The translations under genes and the position numbers were made by a program. From the NCBI GenBank assembly GCA_015063845.1, contig SVTJ01000001.1, forward strand, positions 1 through 64,000: a DNA stretch of 64,000 nt, in the 5' to 3' direction. This DNA comes from Oscillospiraceae bacterium. GTDB lineage: Bacteria > Bacillota > Clostridia > Oscillospirales > CAG-272. Positions 1-9,615 of this stretch are shown one piece after another. Under the pieces are notes generated by a model. That model was not told the origin of the DNA and made no database searches. It worked only from the letters and a program-made list of their open reading frames with translations. The number at the start of each line of letters is the position of its first letter. Position 1 is the stretch's first letter.

Positions 1-80
1 CTACAAGTTTGATAGGTCGGAGGTGTACGCACAGTAATGTGTTTAGCTGACCGATACTAATAGACCGAGGGCTTGAACTT
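1..80 (+). rRNA. 23S rRNA, 3' end (partial)
   Basis: Conserved 3' terminal motif ...GTGTTTAGCTGACCGATACTAATAGACCGAGGGCTTGAAC, followed directly by 5S rRNA. Confidence 0.93.
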
Positions 81-174
81 TTCAGTTTCAAGCATCTTAC
101 AATTGATTTACTTGAGTTTCGTATCTAACTCCCATTCCTTTTATTCGGTTTTCAGTGAGCATAACGCTCAGTTA

Positions 175-290
<116 letters not shown>

Positions 291-316
291 ACAAAAGCTA
301 CGCATAAACGTAGCGA

Positions 317-432
<116 letters not shown>

Positions 433-479
433 ACAAAAAGGGATACATTTGAATATGTATCCCTTTAATAATTTATTCC

Positions 480-648
480 TCACGAGCTCAGTCGGTAGAC
501 GACCGAGCCAAAACGATTGAGTATCGTTTTGCGATGGGAGGTAACGAAAATAAGGAGTTTTGAAGCCGAGCACGCGCAGGCGAGCAAAACGACTATATTT
601 TCGGAAGTAAGCATGACTGTTAATCACAGGAATGCGCCAATTTAATAT
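480..648 (+). pseudogene. tRNA-Asn-like remnant split by a hairpin-rich insertion
   Basis: 5' part CTCA(CG)AGCTCAGTCGGTAGA and anticodon arm GCATGACTGTTAATCA are recognisable but separated by about 110 nt containing CAAAACGAT-TGAGT-ATCGTTTTG. Confidence 0.55.
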
Positions 649-725
<77 letters not shown>

Positions 726-742
726 ACCGTTCAAGTTTATAT

Positions 743-818
743 GCACCTTTAGCTCAGTTGGTAGAGCAACTGACTCTTAATCAGTGGGTCCCGGGTTCGA
801 ATCCCTGAAGGTGCACCA
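743..818 (+). tRNA. tRNA-Lys(CTT)
   Basis: Acceptor GCACCTT/AAGGTGC, anticodon loop CTCTTAA, encoded CCA. Confidence 0.95.
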
Positions 819-820
819 TA

Positions 821-1175
821 ACTTGAACGGTTTTTTTGTTTCTAAAGCTCCCTCAGGAATGTCTCACCCGGGAAGTTTGCTACGCAAACCCCGTGTTCAT
901 GAATCCAACATACAAAACACGGTGTGTTTTGTATGTCCCAACTTTCACTCGTGAAAGTTGCAAGTCAGGCTACGCCTGAAGGTGCACCATGACTTGAACG
1001 GTTTTTTTGTTTCTAAAGCTCCCTCAGGAATGTCTCACCCGGGAAGTTTGCTACGCAAACCCCGTGTTCATGAATCCAACATACAAAACACGGTGTGTTT
1101 TGTATGTCCCAACTTTCACTCGTGAAAGTTGCAAGTCAGGCTACGCCTGAAGGTGCACCATGACTTGAACGGTTC
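821..1175 (+). repeat. Tandem 171-bp repeat (2 copies plus partial) derived from tRNA-Lys 3' end and hairpins
   Basis: Units start ACTTGAACGGTTTTTTTG at 821, 992 and 1163; each ends CCTGAAGGTGCACCAT; units contain hairpins GTTTGC-TAC-GCAAAC, ACAAAACAC-GGT-GTGTTTTGT, AACTTTCAC-TC-GTGAAAGTT, CAGGC-TAC-GCCTG. Confidence 0.95.
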
Positions 1176-1251
1176 TTTTTTATTCTCATTTGCAGCTTCA
1201 GATATATATAATAAAATGCTACAGCAGGGAACTTCCATACTGTAGCATTTT

Positions 1252-2076
1252 TTATTTTTTATCATTTCGCGGCGATTGCCCGTAAAATCTTTTGTATGCG
1301 GCACTGAAGTAATTCATGTCATCATATCCAAGGCGGAGGGCGGTATTTTTTACTGAAGCACCGTCCTGCAAAAGCTCACGCGCCTTTTGCATACGTATCT
1401 GCTCGTAATATTGCATCACTCCAACTCCCGCATAACGCGAAAAGGTCTTTTGCAAAGACGATACACTCGTCCTGCAAAGCTCGGCTATCTCACATGCACA
1501 CAAGCGTGTGGTTAGATCACGTTTCATTATTGCAACGGCATTTGAATAGAGCTCAGATGTGCGATCTCGTCTTGCATTATTTACTTGCGTTGACGATATT
1601 CGTATTGCTTTTAAAATAATACGTTCGAGCTCGCATATAGCTATTTGTGTTTCTATGGGATTGTGATCTTCGTTGGCTCCAACAACAAATATTCCCTCGG
1701 TTTTAAAAGCTTTTCTGATATTATGAATAATTTGTATTATCTCTCCCGAATTGTCAAATGAGCATATAAAATGCTTATCTATTGAAAGGAAATCCGCATC
1801 AAATGTGACGATCCCAATGCGTACGGATGAGTCGCTTTCATTTATAATTCGATGAAATTCTCCTTTGGGATGCAATATCAAATTGCCCTCATCTATCTCG
1901 TAAACACGTTCTCCCGCGGTTGCTTTTACGGTACCTTTGAGTACAAAAACGACCTCAAAAAAATCGTGACTTTCGCCCGTATAATAGTATCCAACAGGTT
2001 TTATATCCAAATAAGCAGAGCAGAGCGCAGTGATTTTCAGACAGGGCTCAAAATAAAAAAGCTTTAAATTTTCCAT
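1252..2076 (-). CDS. AraC family transcriptional regulator with cupin-type N-terminal domain
   Basis: 274 aa; C-terminal two-HTH signature (CEIAELCRTSVSSLQKTFSRYAGVGVMQYYEQIRMQKARELL...LGYDDMNYFSAAYKRFYGQSP). Confidence 0.9.
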   Translation of the reverse strand: MENLKLFYFEPCLKITALCSAYLDIKPVGYYYTGESHDFFEVVFVLKGTVKATAGERVYEIDEGNLILHPKGEFHRIINESDSSVRIGIVTFDADFLSIDKHFICSFDNSGEIIQIIHNIRKAFKTEGIFVVGANEDHNPIETQIAICELERIILKAIRISSTQVNNARRDRTSELYSNAVAIMKRDLTTRLCACEIAELCRTSVSSLQKTFSRYAGVGVMQYYEQIRMQKARELLQDGASVKNTALRLGYDDMNYFSAAYKRFYGQSPRNDKK

Positions 2077-2207
2077 AAATATATTCCTATTTTACACAAA
2101 AACTAATATTTTATACACAAAATAATATTTACATTTGCTTTTATGTGCTATATAATAATATCATAGTAATAAAAAAATGTCAATAAAAAAGTGAAAGGAA
2201 AAATATT

Positions 2208-3494
2208 ATGAAAAAGGTCAGCTTTATAGTTCTTGGCGCCGGATCGCGTGGAAATGCATATTCAAAATACGCAAATCTTGCTCCTGACCAAATGGAAATA
2301 GTTGGTGTTGCGGATCCCGTGGTGGCAAGAAGGGAGCACTTTAAAAGAGCATATAATATCCCCGAGGAGAACGTTGCAACCGATTGGAAGGAGCTTATGG
2401 AGCGCCCAAAATTTGCGGATGCCGTAATAATTTCAAATCAGGACAGAATGCACTTTGAGCCCGCAATGATGGCAATAGAGAAGGGATATCACCTTTTGCT
2501 TGAAAAGCCTATGGCACCTTCCCCCGACGAGTGTCTGAAAATTGCTGAAGCGGCAGAAAAAAAGGGTGTTCACGTTATAATCTGTCACGTTCTTCGCTAT
2601 GCGCCTTTCTTTTGCAAGCTCAAGGAGCTCATAGATGAGGGCAGAATTGGAAAGGTGATGAACATCAATCACACTGAGGGGATCGGCAATATACATTTCA
2701 GCCATAGCTATACGAGAGGTAATTGGCACATTGAAGCAGAAAGCACGCCAATGCTTCTTGCCAAGAGTTGCCACGACGTTGATATTATACAGTGGCTTGT
2801 TGGAAAAGAGTTTAAAAGAGTGCAGTCATTTGGATCGCTCAGTTATTTTACCAAGGAAAACAAGCCCGAGGGCGCACCCAAGAGATGTATAGACGGTTGT
2901 CCGTATGCGGATACCTGTGTGTATAATTCCGTGAAGCTTTATTACGATAACAAGAAAAACGCTTGGTTCAGAAATGCTGCAACGCTTGCGGCAAAGGATA
3001 CGATAGCAAACGACGAGCAGGTTGAGAAGGCGCTTCGCGAAACTGCATACGGTTATTGTGTATTTGATTCCGATAATGACGTTCTTGATCATCAGATAGT
3101 TAATATGGAGTTTGAGGACGGCGTTATTGCAACACTTACGGTCAGCGCATTCAACGGCGGCGGACGAAAGATCACCATTATGGGAACTGAGGGCGAGATG
3201 ACTGGAGATATGTCCTCCGGTGATATAAGCGTGCTCACGTTCAAGGATAAGAAGAGAGAGGTCGTTAAGAGCTACGATAAGAATATTGAGGAGGGCATTC
3301 TCGGCGGACACGGCGGTGGCGATATAAGAACCATTCAGGCTCTCGTTGAGCTTTTGGGCGCGGGAACTTCCAGCGTTTCTTACTGTACCGCTCGCGTATC
3401 TGCAAAAAATCACGTTGCGGCTTACGCAGCAGAGGAAGCTCGAAAGACGGGAACTGTTGTTGACGTTCAGGAATACATGAAGAGATTTCTTTAA
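2208..3494 (+). CDS. Gfo/Idh/MocA family oxidoreductase
   Basis: 428 aa; N-terminal Rossmann GAGSRGNAYSKYA; EKPMAPSPDECLKIAEAAEKKGV motif; divergent from the AraC regulator. Confidence 0.9.
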   Translation: MKKVSFIVLGAGSRGNAYSKYANLAPDQMEIVGVADPVVARREHFKRAYNIPEENVATDWKELMERPKFADAVIISNQDRMHFEPAMMAIEKGYHLLLEKPMAPSPDECLKIAEAAEKKGVHVIICHVLRYAPFFCKLKELIDEGRIGKVMNINHTEGIGNIHFSHSYTRGNWHIEAESTPMLLAKSCHDVDIIQWLVGKEFKRVQSFGSLSYFTKENKPEGAPKRCIDGCPYADTCVYNSVKLYYDNKKNAWFRNAATLAAKDTIANDEQVEKALRETAYGYCVFDSDNDVLDHQIVNMEFEDGVIATLTVSAFNGGGRKITIMGTEGEMTGDMSSGDISVLTFKDKKREVVKSYDKNIEEGILGGHGGGDIRTIQALVELLGAGTSSVSYCTARVSAKNHVAAYAAEEARKTGTVVDVQEYMKRFL

Positions 3495-3495
3495 T

Positions 3496-3525
3496 AAAAA
3501 GGGCGGTTATATAACCGCCTTTTTG
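3496..3525 (+). terminator. Intrinsic terminator
   Basis: GGCGGTTATATAACCGCC followed by TTTTT. Confidence 0.85.
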
Positions 3526-3665
3526 TGTCCAAAATTTTAGCAATTCTATTGACAAAGAGCACTTATTTTGATAGAATGTAAAAAAACATTACTCAAGCAA
3601 AATGCTCAAGAGATTAAAGTAGATTTAACATGAAAGAACACGAAAGCTATAAGAGAATAGGCACG

Positions 3666-3809
3666 GAGCCAAAACGATTGAGTATCGTTTTGCGACGGGA
3701 GGTAACGAAAATAAGGAGTTTTGAAGCCGAGCACGCGCAGGCACGCAAAACGACTATATTTTCGGAAGTAAGCATGACTGTTAATCACAGGAATGCGCCA
3801 ATTTAATAT
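3666..3809 (+). repeat. Copy 2 of the tRNA-Asn-associated mosaic repeat
   Basis: 3666-3885 matches 505-724 over 220 bp with only a few mismatches. Confidence 0.93.
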
Positions 3810-3886
<77 letters not shown>

Positions 3887-4029
3887 CGAAAAGCAGATCG
3901 CATAAGCGGTCTGCTTTTCGTTCGTTTGTCTTGATAGGTTCAAACCGTCAAGACATCATGATTGCGCAACTTGTTGCGCTGAGCAACGTTTGCGAAGCAA
4001 ACTTGCCGTTGAGCGTAGCGAAACATTGT

Positions 4030-4058
4030 CGCATGGTTCGAGCCCAGCAGGGGGAGCC
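4030..4058 (+). pseudogene. tRNA-Asn 3'-end fragment
   Basis: GGTTCGAGCCCAGCAGGGGGAGCCA preceded by hairpin sequence (GTTTGC-GAA-GCAAAC) instead of the tRNA 5' half. Confidence 0.7.
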
Positions 4059-4077
4059 AAACCGTTCAAGTTTATAT

Positions 4078-4133
4078 GCACCTTTAGCTCAGTTGGTAGA
4101 GCAACTGACTCTTAATCAGTGGGTCCCGGGTTC
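4078..4133 (+). pseudogene. tRNA-Lys(CTT) interrupted in the T-arm
   Basis: Identical to 743-798 up to CCCGGGTTC, then joins the repeat unit (ATGAATCCAACATAC...) which resupplies CCTGAAGGTGCACCA downstream. Confidence 0.8.
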
Positions 4134-4810
4134 ATGAATCCAACATACAAAACACGGTGTGTTTTGTATGTCCCAACTTTCACTCGTGAAAGTTGCAAGT
4201 CAGGCTACGCCTGAAGGTGCACCATAACTTGAACGGTTTATTTTTTGTTTCTAAAGCCCCCTCAGGGATGTCTCACCCGGGAAGTTTGCTACGCAAACCC
4301 CGTGTTCATGAATCCAACATACAAAACACGGTGTGTTTTGTATGTCCCAACTTTCACTCGTGAAAGTTGCAAGTCAGGCTACGCCTGAAGGTGCACCATA
4401 ACTTGAACGGTTTATTTTTTTGTTTCTAAAGCCCCCTCAGGAATGTCTCACCCGGGAAGTTTGCTACGCAAACCCCGTGTTCATGAATCCAACATACAAA
4501 ACACGGTGTGTTTTGTATGTCCCAACTTTCACTCGTGAAAGTTGCAAGTTAGGCTACGCCTGAAGGTGCACCATAACTTGAACGGTTTATTTTTTGTTTC
4601 TAAAGCCCCCTCAGGGATGTCTCACCCGTGAAGTTTGCTACGCAAACCCCGTGTTCATGAATCCAACATACAAAACACGGTGTGTTTTGTATGTCCCAAC
4701 TTTCACTCGTGAAAGTTGCAAGTCAGGCTACGCCTGAAGGTGCATCATAACGTGAACGGTTTATTTTTTTGTTTCTAAAGCCCCCTCAGGAATGTCTCAC
4801 CCGAAAGTTA
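4133..4810 (+). repeat. Tandem about 174-bp repeat (3 full plus 2 partial units), same family as 821-1175
   Basis: Unit starts at 4227, 4401, 4576 and 4750 (period 174-175); same four hairpins plus CCTGAAGGTGCACCA. Confidence 0.95.
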
Positions 4811-4871
4811 ACTAATTTTATAAAAGCATTGCCCGTCACCTATATGTGGCGGGCAATGTTTTTATGTTGGA

Positions 4872-6065
4872 TTAATCAAAATATCCTTTATATTCTATCT
4901 TATGTAGGCTGTTAGGGAACAAATAGCTGTGCAGATCAATAAAATAATCATCTGTCATACTCGCAATATAATCGACAACGATCTGATTGGATTCGGTATT
5001 TTCATACGGCGCTGTTCTGTGATAATGCGCTTTTTTTACGTAATCAATATGGTGAGTAAAGATAGGAGAGGACATGTTGTGTGATACAAGATCACTCAAA
5101 AGCTGCTCGTAAAGCTCAGTCATCATCGGCTTTATTATAGCATCGAATTCGGCTGATACTGCAGGAGCTTTGTAGATCTTTTGATAATTCTCGGCTTTTG
5201 CTTTTACCAAGGCGTCAAAATGCTTTTCGTCCATTTTTATGTAGTCGTGACCATAACTGTTTTCAATAATATTTACTATAAGATTATTGATTATCTCCGC
5301 ATTGTATTCTCCGATATCTGAGGGAGAAAAGCCGTTTGTTGAAACAATATTTGCCTTGTCGGCATCCTGTCTATCTTTGCCGAGGTATGCGATGATATCA
5401 GAGATCCTCATAACGCAACCCTCAAGTGTAGATGGAACGAGCTTACGGACATTTGATTTGTCGAGATAGCAGTTTTCTATCATTTGATCAAATTCCTCAA
5501 AGGAGGTTAGCGGCTGAGGGCGGTATTCCGCAAGCTCCAGCTCACCGTCGTGGCTTGCAATTCCCGAAAGCGTTTGCAAGCTTATATTATAAGGGAAGAT
5601 TTTGTCCAGAACCCGGACTGAGTGTATATTATGACTGAAATGCCGTTCGGTATGAACGTAAAAAAGCTCATCGAGATATCTTTCCCCAGCGTGACCGAAT
5701 GGAGTATGTCCAATATCGTGTCCAAGTGCGATAGCCTCAATAAGGTCAAGATTGAGATTTAATGACTTGCCAATGGTTCTCGCGATTCGTGACACCAGCT
5801 GTACGTGAAGTGCGCGTCGTGTGATGTCATCATTTTTGTAGAAAGAGAAGACCTGTGTTTTATCGGCATAGCGATTATAGTATGGGCAGTGAAGTATCTT
5901 ATCGATATCGCGAACAAACGCCGTTCTCCAAATGCTTGCAGCATCTCTGTCTGCGCGGCGAATGACGTTGGCTTCATCAAAGGCAAACGGGGGACGTTTA
6001 TTGCATTGAATATCACGTAGCATCTGTGCTTCCGTTTGATCCGTAAGTTTTTCGTAGTGTAGCAT
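4872..6065 (-). CDS. dGTPase-like HD-domain deoxynucleotide triphosphohydrolase
   Basis: HDIGHTPFGHAGERYLDEL HD motif and overall dGTPase layout; likely start at internal Met (MLHYEKL) of the 418-aa ORF. Confidence 0.85.
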   Translation of the reverse strand: MLHYEKLTDQTEAQMLRDIQCNKRPPFAFDEANVIRRADRDAASIWRTAFVRDIDKILHCPYYNRYADKTQVFSFYKNDDITRRALHVQLVSRIARTIGKSLNLNLDLIEAIALGHDIGHTPFGHAGERYLDELFYVHTERHFSHNIHSVRVLDKIFPYNISLQTLSGIASHDGELELAEYRPQPLTSFEEFDQMIENCYLDKSNVRKLVPSTLEGCVMRISDIIAYLGKDRQDADKANIVSTNGFSPSDIGEYNAEIINNLIVNIIENSYGHDYIKMDEKHFDALVKAKAENYQKIYKAPAVSAEFDAIIKPMMTELYEQLLSDLVSHNMSSPIFTHHIDYVKKAHYHRTAPYENTESNQIVVDYIASMTDDYFIDLHSYLFPNSLHKIEYKGYFD

Positions 6066-6290
6066 TATATCCTCTTGATCATAATTTTTCGCAACTGCGT
6101 TGATCCTATCAATGTTATTATAGCACATAAAAAGTAGTGATGCAAGACTTTACGAGTGTTTCGCACATATATTTTTATTAGCAAATATTGTTGAGTGTGG
6201 TTTTGACCGTATGTGATGATGTGGACACAAATGTTGAAGCATAGCCTTTTCATGAAACGGAGCACCTAATATTTGGTACATAAAATAAAG

Positions 6291-6321
6291 AAGCACCAAG
6301 GCTTTGTGCCTTGGTGCTTTA
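6291..6321. terminator. Intrinsic terminator
   Basis: AAGCACCAAGGC-TTTGT-GCCTTGGTGCTT. Confidence 0.8.
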
Positions 6322-6331
6322 ATGTCTTTGC

Positions 6332-7195
6332 TTATACCTTTGCTTTTACCTTTGATGTTGCCTTATAGCTTTCAACACCGAGTATAGTCTCTCCGTCTAT
6401 CTGCAGAGCGCAGGGCTTGTCGAATTTAACCGATATCTCGTGTCCTTTATGTATAGCTATTATTTTGGTATGCTTTACGTGCTCACCCTTGAAAAGCGAG
6501 GGGAATACCATAAGTGTTTTAAGCTTGCTCGAACCGTGGAAGAGCATAAGGGAAAGCTCACCGTTTTCAGCAGTTCGGTCTTGGTCAGGCGTAGGCATCA
6601 TACCGCCGCCGTAATAGCGGCCCTTCATAGTGGGAGCTATCCAGACCTTTTTATATGAGTATTCCTTTCCGTCAATGCAAACGGTGGCGTTTTTAGGCTT
6701 GAAGTGGAATAAAAGACCTTTTATAGCAATAGAGGTGTAGTTTACAGGCTTATCGGTTGTCTTTTTAAGCTCATCTCCGACCTCGCAGCAATATCCGTCA
6801 ATACCGAATCCTACGTTGTTTATAAAGCGGTAAGTATTGCCTTTAACTTCAACTGTCGGAAGATCTTTTATATACTCTTTGATAGAGAAGGGGACAGAGG
6901 CATCCTTTTCAACGTCTCTAAGAAAATCGTTTCCCGTGCCCAAGGGGTAGTAAAGAATATCATTCTGTATATCTACTCCGTCGGTATCGTTTACAAAACG
7001 GTTTATTGTACCGTCACCTCCGCAAAGGACGACAATATCATCACTTTCGATATTCGCAAAAAAATCTTGATAGCTTTTAAGGGCGGTGATATCAATAAGC
7101 TCACATTCACCGTCTATTATGGTATCTAATGCTTTTGCTTTTTCAACTGTTGAACCGTTAGCAGCCAAAGGATTGTATAGAATATAATGTTTCAT
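6332..7195 (-). CDS. Diacylglycerol kinase family lipid kinase
   Basis: 287 aa; VVLCGGDGTINRFVND and PLGTGNDFLRDV motifs. Confidence 0.92.
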   Translation of the reverse strand: MKHYILYNPLAANGSTVEKAKALDTIIDGECELIDITALKSYQDFFANIESDDIVVLCGGDGTINRFVNDTDGVDIQNDILYYPLGTGNDFLRDVEKDASVPFSIKEYIKDLPTVEVKGNTYRFINNVGFGIDGYCCEVGDELKKTTDKPVNYTSIAIKGLLFHFKPKNATVCIDGKEYSYKKVWIAPTMKGRYYGGGMMPTPDQDRTAENGELSLMLFHGSSKLKTLMVFPSLFKGEHVKHTKIIAIHKGHEISVKFDKPCALQIDGETILGVESYKATSKVKAKV

Positions 7196-7396
7196 AATAG
7201 ATCTCCTTAAATATCAGTAAAACAATTATACACCCTTGATATTAATTTTTTGTGAACAATCCAAATAAATCTACAAAATCTGATAAGAAACATGATAAAA
7301 TTCATGATGTAAATTTGCAAGGCACTTGATTTTAAGAGATATATATGATATAATTAATTGATAAAATTGTTCTTTTGAACTGAAAGGGAGAAAACA

Positions 7397-9568
7397 ATGG
7401 CTAAATCAAATTTTGACGTAAAAGAATTACTTTCCAAGATGACACTTCAGGAAAAGATTGGACAGCTCATTCAGCTTAACGCTGTATTTTTCGGTCAGAC
7501 AACGGCTGAGATAACAGGACCTGCTGAGAGATGGAAGCTTGCAACTAAGGAAGTATACAATATGGGTAGTGTACTTAACTTCCACGGTGCCGAAGAGATG
7601 AAGCGCATCCAGGATGATTATATGGCAAAGAATCGTCACGGAATTCCGCTTGTATTTATGATGGACGTTATTCACGGTTATAAGACAATCTTCCCGATCC
7701 CCTTGGCTCTCGGTGCTTCATTTGACCCCGAGCTTGTCAAGGAATGCACCCGTATGGCGGCAAAGGAAGCAAGTGCGGCAGGCGTACAGCTCACCTTTAC
7801 TCCTATGGTCGACTACGCACGTGACGCTCGTTGGGGAAGAGTGCTCGAGACCTGCGGAGAAGACCCAATGCTCAACGGAATTATGGGTGCGGCACAGGTC
7901 GAGGCATTCCAGGGTGACGATATATCCGATCATAACAATCTCGCTACCTGTGTAAAGCACTTCGCGGCTTACGGCGGCGCAGAGGCGGGAAGAGACTATA
8001 ATACAGTCGAGATATCTGAAAGACTTCTTCGCGAGTACTATCTCCCCGCTTATAAGGCTTGTATCGATGCGGGAACAAAAATGGTCATGCCTTCCTTTAA
8101 CTCTCTTAACGGTGTTCCGTCGGTTGCCAATAAGTGGCTTATGAATGACGTGCTCCGTAAGGAATGGGGCTTTGACGGTGTTGTTATAAGTGACTACAAC
8201 GCAGTTGGTGAGCTCGTGAAGCACGGTATTGCGGCAGATATGAAGGAAGCTGCAAAGTTGGCTCTTGAGGGCGGATGTGACATTGAGATGATGTCTATTT
8301 CCTATTACGAGCATATTCCCGCACTTATCGAGGAGGGAATTATCACGGAGGAGCAAATAGATGCTTCTGTTCTTAAGGTGCTTGAATTCAAGAAGGAGCT
8401 TGGACTTTTCGAGGATCCTTATCACGGCGCGGATGAAGAAAAGGCTGCTGCGCTTTGTCTCTCCCCCGAGCACAGAGAGATAGTTCGCCGTGCGGCAGAG
8501 CAGTGCGCTGTTCTCCTTAAGAATAACGGTGTTCTTCCTTTCTCTAAGGATATAAAGACCATCGCACTTATCGGTCCTTTTGCCGATAATAATCAGATAA
8601 GAGGCTTCTGGGCGTGCGACGGTAAGGATGAAGATTGCGTAACCATTGCGGACGGCATCAAGGCTCTTCTTCCCGATGTGAAGGTCATTGTGGAGCGAGG
8701 CTGCTCTGAGAAGATAGACGAGCTTGACAAGTCAGGATTTAAGGCAGCTGTTAAGGCAGCTAAAAAGGCGGATGCTGTCGTGCTTTGTCTCGGTGAGTTT
8801 CAGAAATATGCGGGAGAGGGCAACAGCCGTATAGATATCGGTCTTACGGGTGTTCAGCAGGAGCTCGCTAACGAGGTCCTCGCTGTTAACGATAATGCTT
8901 CTGTCGTTCTCTTCAACGGCAGACCTTTGGCTCTCGTTGAGCTTGACGAGAAAGCGCCTGCGATCCTTGATATGTTCTTCCCCGGAACTGAGGGCGGAAA
9001 CGCTGTTGCAAGACTTCTCTTTGGAGACGCTAATCCTTGCGGTAAGGTCACTATGAGTTTCCCGAAGGCAGTTGGTCAGTGTCCTATATACTACAACCAT
9101 CCCATGACGGGACGTCCCAAGACAAAGCCCGAAAACGAGCATCAGGGATATGCGTCGAGCTATATCGGTTGCGGCAACCTGCCTTTGTATCCGTTTGGAC
9201 ACGGTCTTTCTTACTCCAATTTCGTATACGAAAGTCTTGAGCTCGATACAGATACCCTTATGGCAGACGGAGAGATCAACGTAAAGATAACCGTTAAGAA
9301 TGACAGCAATGTTGCGGGTAAGGAAGTCGTACAGCTTTATATGCGCGACCTCGTTGCATCAACTGTTCGTCCTATCCAGTCGCTTATAGGATTTGAGAAG
9401 ATAGACCTTGCGGCAGGCGAGACAAAGACTGTTACGTTTAAGGTGACTGAGCCTATGCTTCGTTTCTACGACGCTAACTGTAACTTTATCTCCGAGCCCG
9501 GTGAGTTTACAATATCCACAGGACACGCAGATAATCTTTTGCTTACAAAGAGTTTTGTACTTAAATAA
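7397..9568 (+). CDS. Glycoside hydrolase family 3 beta-glucosidase
   Basis: 723 aa; KHFAAYGGAEAGRDYN, GFDGVVISDYNAVGEL, C-terminal fibronectin III-like domain. Confidence 0.95.
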   Translation: MAKSNFDVKELLSKMTLQEKIGQLIQLNAVFFGQTTAEITGPAERWKLATKEVYNMGSVLNFHGAEEMKRIQDDYMAKNRHGIPLVFMMDVIHGYKTIFPIPLALGASFDPELVKECTRMAAKEASAAGVQLTFTPMVDYARDARWGRVLETCGEDPMLNGIMGAAQVEAFQGDDISDHNNLATCVKHFAAYGGAEAGRDYNTVEISERLLREYYLPAYKACIDAGTKMVMPSFNSLNGVPSVANKWLMNDVLRKEWGFDGVVISDYNAVGELVKHGIAADMKEAAKLALEGGCDIEMMSISYYEHIPALIEEGIITEEQIDASVLKVLEFKKELGLFEDPYHGADEEKAAALCLSPEHREIVRRAAEQCAVLLKNNGVLPFSKDIKTIALIGPFADNNQIRGFWACDGKDEDCVTIADGIKALLPDVKVIVERGCSEKIDELDKSGFKAAVKAAKKADAVVLCLGEFQKYAGEGNSRIDIGLTGVQQELANEVLAVNDNASVVLFNGRPLALVELDEKAPAILDMFFPGTEGGNAVARLLFGDANPCGKVTMSFPKAVGQCPIYYNHPMTGRPKTKPENEHQGYASSYIGCGNLPLYPFGHGLSYSNFVYESLELDTDTLMADGEINVKITVKNDSNVAGKEVVQLYMRDLVASTVRPIQSLIGFEKIDLAAGETKTVTFKVTEPMLRFYDANCNFISEPGEFTISTGHADNLLLTKSFVLK

Positions 9569-9570
9569 AC

Positions 9571-9612
9571 AAAAACATCTTGGCACACGCAAGTGCGCCA
9601 AGATGTTTTTTC
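9571..9612. terminator. Intrinsic (bidirectional) terminator
   Basis: AAAAACATCTTGGC...GCCAAGATGTTTTTTC. Confidence 0.85.
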
Positions 9613-9615
9613 TTT

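Noticed and set aside
821-1175. Possible CRISPR array at the 171-bp repeats
   Set aside because: Whole units are near-identical, with no unique spacers and no cas genes; it is a tandem repeat with tRNA 3' ends.
7718-8473. 251-aa minus-strand ORF inside the GH3 gene
   Set aside because: Antisense shadow of the beta-glucosidase.
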